64,000 bases of DNA from Paramacrobiotus metropolitanus (Eukaryota; Tardigrada; Eutardigrada; Parachela; Macrobiotidae): positions 992,001 to 1,056,000 of the forward strand of contig NW_026570254.1 of NCBI RefSeq assembly GCF_019649055.1, written 5' to 3'. Within the stretch, counting starts at the first letter, position 1, and every line of letters starts with the position of its first letter. The translations under genes and the position numbers were made by a program. The notes under the pieces were generated by a model that saw only the letters and a program-made list of their open reading frames with translations, was not told the DNA's origin and searched no databases. Shown here in pieces: positions 62,401 through 64,000 of this stretch.

Positions 62401-63126
62401 GTTTTGTTCCTGTGTGAGTTTAACGCATTTGTGTCTTTTTTTACAGGGACCAACAATCACTACCATGATCCAACCAATGGTCCGTCCGAAATTGGCTCCA
62501 GTGGGCGCGGTTCTGTGGAGGATGATCGTGTGATGTTCGGCAGCCAATTCTATTCCGGCATTCCGAAACCGCAACCTAACAGCTTCTTTCCGAAAATGAT
62601 GCCCGACTCCGGCCTGCCGGATTCGTTAGGGGATTACGGTCAGAAAGCACCCCTTTCATCTAGCAGCAACGACAACAGCCTTCACCGTTTTGATATGGAA
62701 GGCGGCTACGAAGCGGATGGGCGTGATATGTTCTTGTGCACTTCGGATCGGTCATCCCACGGATCATCTAACCAGAGCGCCGCTATGCGCTACGCACGGG
62801 ACTACGATTACGACTTTGACATCAAGAACGGGAATTTTGATTATCTGAAATGGATGCCGCCGTACTCGCCGATGGCGGCGGTATACGCGGAGATTGCAGA
62901 ATTGCCGGAACATCGCCACTCGCCGCCGAGTGTGTATAATCCAGCGCGCACCGATTCCGCGCAAAATAAATCCTCATCGTCTCCTTCGGTTATGTTCTCG
63001 AAAAGCTCCAGTCAGACCACACTGCCATGCATGATGCCGCATTACTCCCACGGAGTCAATCATCCCGACCGGGAACAGGAGCACCGGCATCCGGCTTATC
63101 CAGTGCAGTACGCTGGCCGACGATAA
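41486..63126 (+). CDS. dachsous (DCHS): Dachsous: giant atypical cadherin with 27 cadherin repeats
   Basis: Cell-surface cadherin; ligand-receptor partner of Fat in planar polarity and Hippo growth control. Exons: 41486-43225, 51044-51221, 51447-51692, 51809-52203, 52436-52886, 53142-53771, 53970-54998, 55244-55483, 55542-55667, 55896-56867, 58440-58655, 58932-59152, 59228-59513, 59691-60113, 60397-60953, 61217-62314, 62447-63126. About 3162 residues once one base near 60645 is allowed for. Signal peptide WTLFIFAGLLPVVCYA; 27 cadherin repeats by my count of inter-repeat linkers, as in fly Ds and human DCHS1; no EGF or laminin-G; one membrane span (VVMGSIGGVAVVLVILFVLGM, 62131-62193); a tail of about 265 residues with SSGRGSVEDD and FDYLKWMPPYSPMAAVYAEI, both resembling Dachsous tail motifs. 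Several linkers lack the DxNDN calcium motif. ATG 41486 is the first in frame before the signal peptide. Confidence 0.93.
43617..43674. repeat. Perfect 58-bp palindrome without spacer
   Basis: Begins ggccgcaaatattcagtctc and continues to the centre CCTAGG, then its exact reverse complement to 43674. Twenty-nine-base arms, no mismatch, no loop. It lies 391 bp into the first Dachsous intron. Confidence 0.95.
44569..44600. repeat. Small hairpin with 10-bp arms
   Basis: gggggtaaag and ctttaccccc flank a 12-base loop in the first Dachsous intron. GC-rich arms in AT-rich surroundings; no known function. Confidence 0.6.
56868..58439 (+). other. 1.6-kb intron of Dachsous
   Basis: ATC G|gtaagc to ttgacag|GA, phase 1. 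It joins repeat 19 to its end (DIQHSSIG then GMLDIMVGD). AT-rich; the open frames inside are short and not protein-like. A missed small exon is possible but not needed for phase. Confidence 0.65.
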
Positions 63127-63792
63127 AAATTAATAGGACACAGCTTCGCTTTGTTGTTTTCTGGTTTACTCACCTGCGTTTGTGATGTCGCTCAATCTTC
63201 GACCAAAGTTTGTACAGCCAGCTAGCCAGTTGTTTTGTTGTTTTATCGTTTCATCTTTTTCGATCATCATAGTCTGATATGACAACCTTGTTTTGTTATT
63301 GAGTACACGGTTGACTCACTTTGTACACAAGAATTATCTGCCTATTAGAAAGATTAAAATGTGCCGCATTTAGAAAACTCTAAAAGCAATGAATCTTCTG
63401 GATTTACCATTTCGCTACAGTTCATACAAAATAGAGTGGGATAACGGGAAAACAGAAGGTGCACTGTTAAGTAGTTTTTTTTTGCCTTGAAAGTGTCAAC
63501 AAAAATCAGTCGCTTGCAAAACACAAACTTATTCAATGGGTGCTACCCGCAAAACTAAAAGATGTAAATCATAATAAAAACAAAAGCAATCTTTATGTAC
63601 AGAAAAACCTTCGACCTTTCCATTCTTCTTTTAAAAGGTACCCATTTTTCTAGGTGCAAACCGTAACGCATACCTCCATTAAAAAGTACACACACAGACA
63701 TTCTATTTCCAGCAGTCTATTCATCCGCCACAATGGCCGAACGCACCAGCCGGAATTCTTACGTCGGCAACCGTGCACTTCCGGTGCGGGTG
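63127..63792. other. Convergent 3' intergenic region
   Basis: Holds the 3' UTR of Dachsous (+) and that of the coiled-coil gene (-). No coding potential was seen. Confidence 0.5.
63573..63578 (+). terminator. Candidate polyadenylation signal AATAAA of Dachsous
   Basis: AATAAA 447 bases after the Dachsous stop, in an AT-rich 3' UTR and before the converging gene at 63793. Confidence 0.4.
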
Positions 63793-63979
63793 TTAATATC
63801 GCGGCTTTCTATTCCGCACTTCCGCTTCCTTCTCAGACTCCCTCTGCACTTCCTTCAGTTTGACTTCCAGTGCCGCCACACTTCGCTCTACTTCCGCCTT
63901 TAACTGCAGCGACTGTGCATACTCGTACTGGATCGGATCAAATTCCAGGAGACGATCGTACAAGCTGGCCTTCAAAAAA
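63793..63979 (-). CDS. C-terminal exon of an unidentified coiled-coil protein (partial)
   Basis: Open on the - strand from an acceptor (ctttctcttttcatgaacag at 63980) in phase 2 to TAA at 63793-63795: FLKASLYDRLLEFDPIQYEY, then a charged heptad-like helix (LKAEVERSVAALEVKLKEV) and a basic end NRKPRY. An ATG at 63985-63987 could also start it, but the pyrimidine tract and cag favour an internal splice, with the rest of the gene beyond the right edge. Family not recognised. Confidence 0.55.
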
Positions 63980-64000
63980 CTGTTCATGAAAAGAGAAAGA

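Overview
The window is nuclear DNA from a multicellular animal. Almost every gene is split into many exons. Introns run from 58 bp to 7.8 kb, with GT-AG ends and preserved codon phase. The proteins are animal families: an INF2-type formin, a Jupiter/HN1 protein, a KLF5-type zinc-finger factor, GPCPD1, a PP2C phosphatase, a LYSMD1/2-type LysM protein, a Tudor-domain protein and the giant cadherin Dachsous. GC-richer coding exons lie in AT-rich non-coding DNA. The gene set and compactness suggest an invertebrate, perhaps an ecdysozoan such as a tardigrade or arthropod, but the phylum cannot be fixed from the sequence alone. I saw no bacterial, viral, rRNA, tRNA or CRISPR feature.

Layout. 1-7846 (+): INF2-type formin, probably cut at its 5' end by the left edge. 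8836-10018 (-): Jupiter/HN1-like gene. 11880-17926 (-): KLF5-like factor with a 4.5-kb first intron. 20954-21423 (+): weak candidate exons whose end overlaps the next gene. 21400-24836 (-): GPCPD1-like phosphodiesterase. 26502-28467 (-): PP2C phosphatase. 29643-31524 (-): LysM protein. 32.08-32.45 kb: promoter-like cluster and a possible small + strand exon. 33351-33942 (-): a 75-residue two-exon gene I do not recognise. 35214-37872 (-): Tudor-domain protein. 39.2-40.6 kb: orphan coding-like pieces. 41486-63126 (+): Dachsous in 17 coding exons. 63793-64000 (-): last exon of a coiled-coil gene running off the right edge.

The genes do not form an operon or obvious pathway. Formin INF2 (actin), Jupiter (microtubules) and Dachsous (planar polarity and Hippo signalling through Fat) are all cell-shape genes, but I treat their adjacency as coincidence. 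The most useful points for a re-annotator are three one-base frame breaks in otherwise intact genes (two in C7 runs of the formin FH1 region, one in Dachsous), a GC-AG intron, two perfect spacer-free palindromes (44 and 58 bp), uORFs ahead of Dachsous, a Tudor domain with an altered aromatic cage, and several small genes or exons that simple ORF calling misses. Exon boundaries were assigned by hand from splice consensus, phase and remembered family homology; no alignment or transcript was available.
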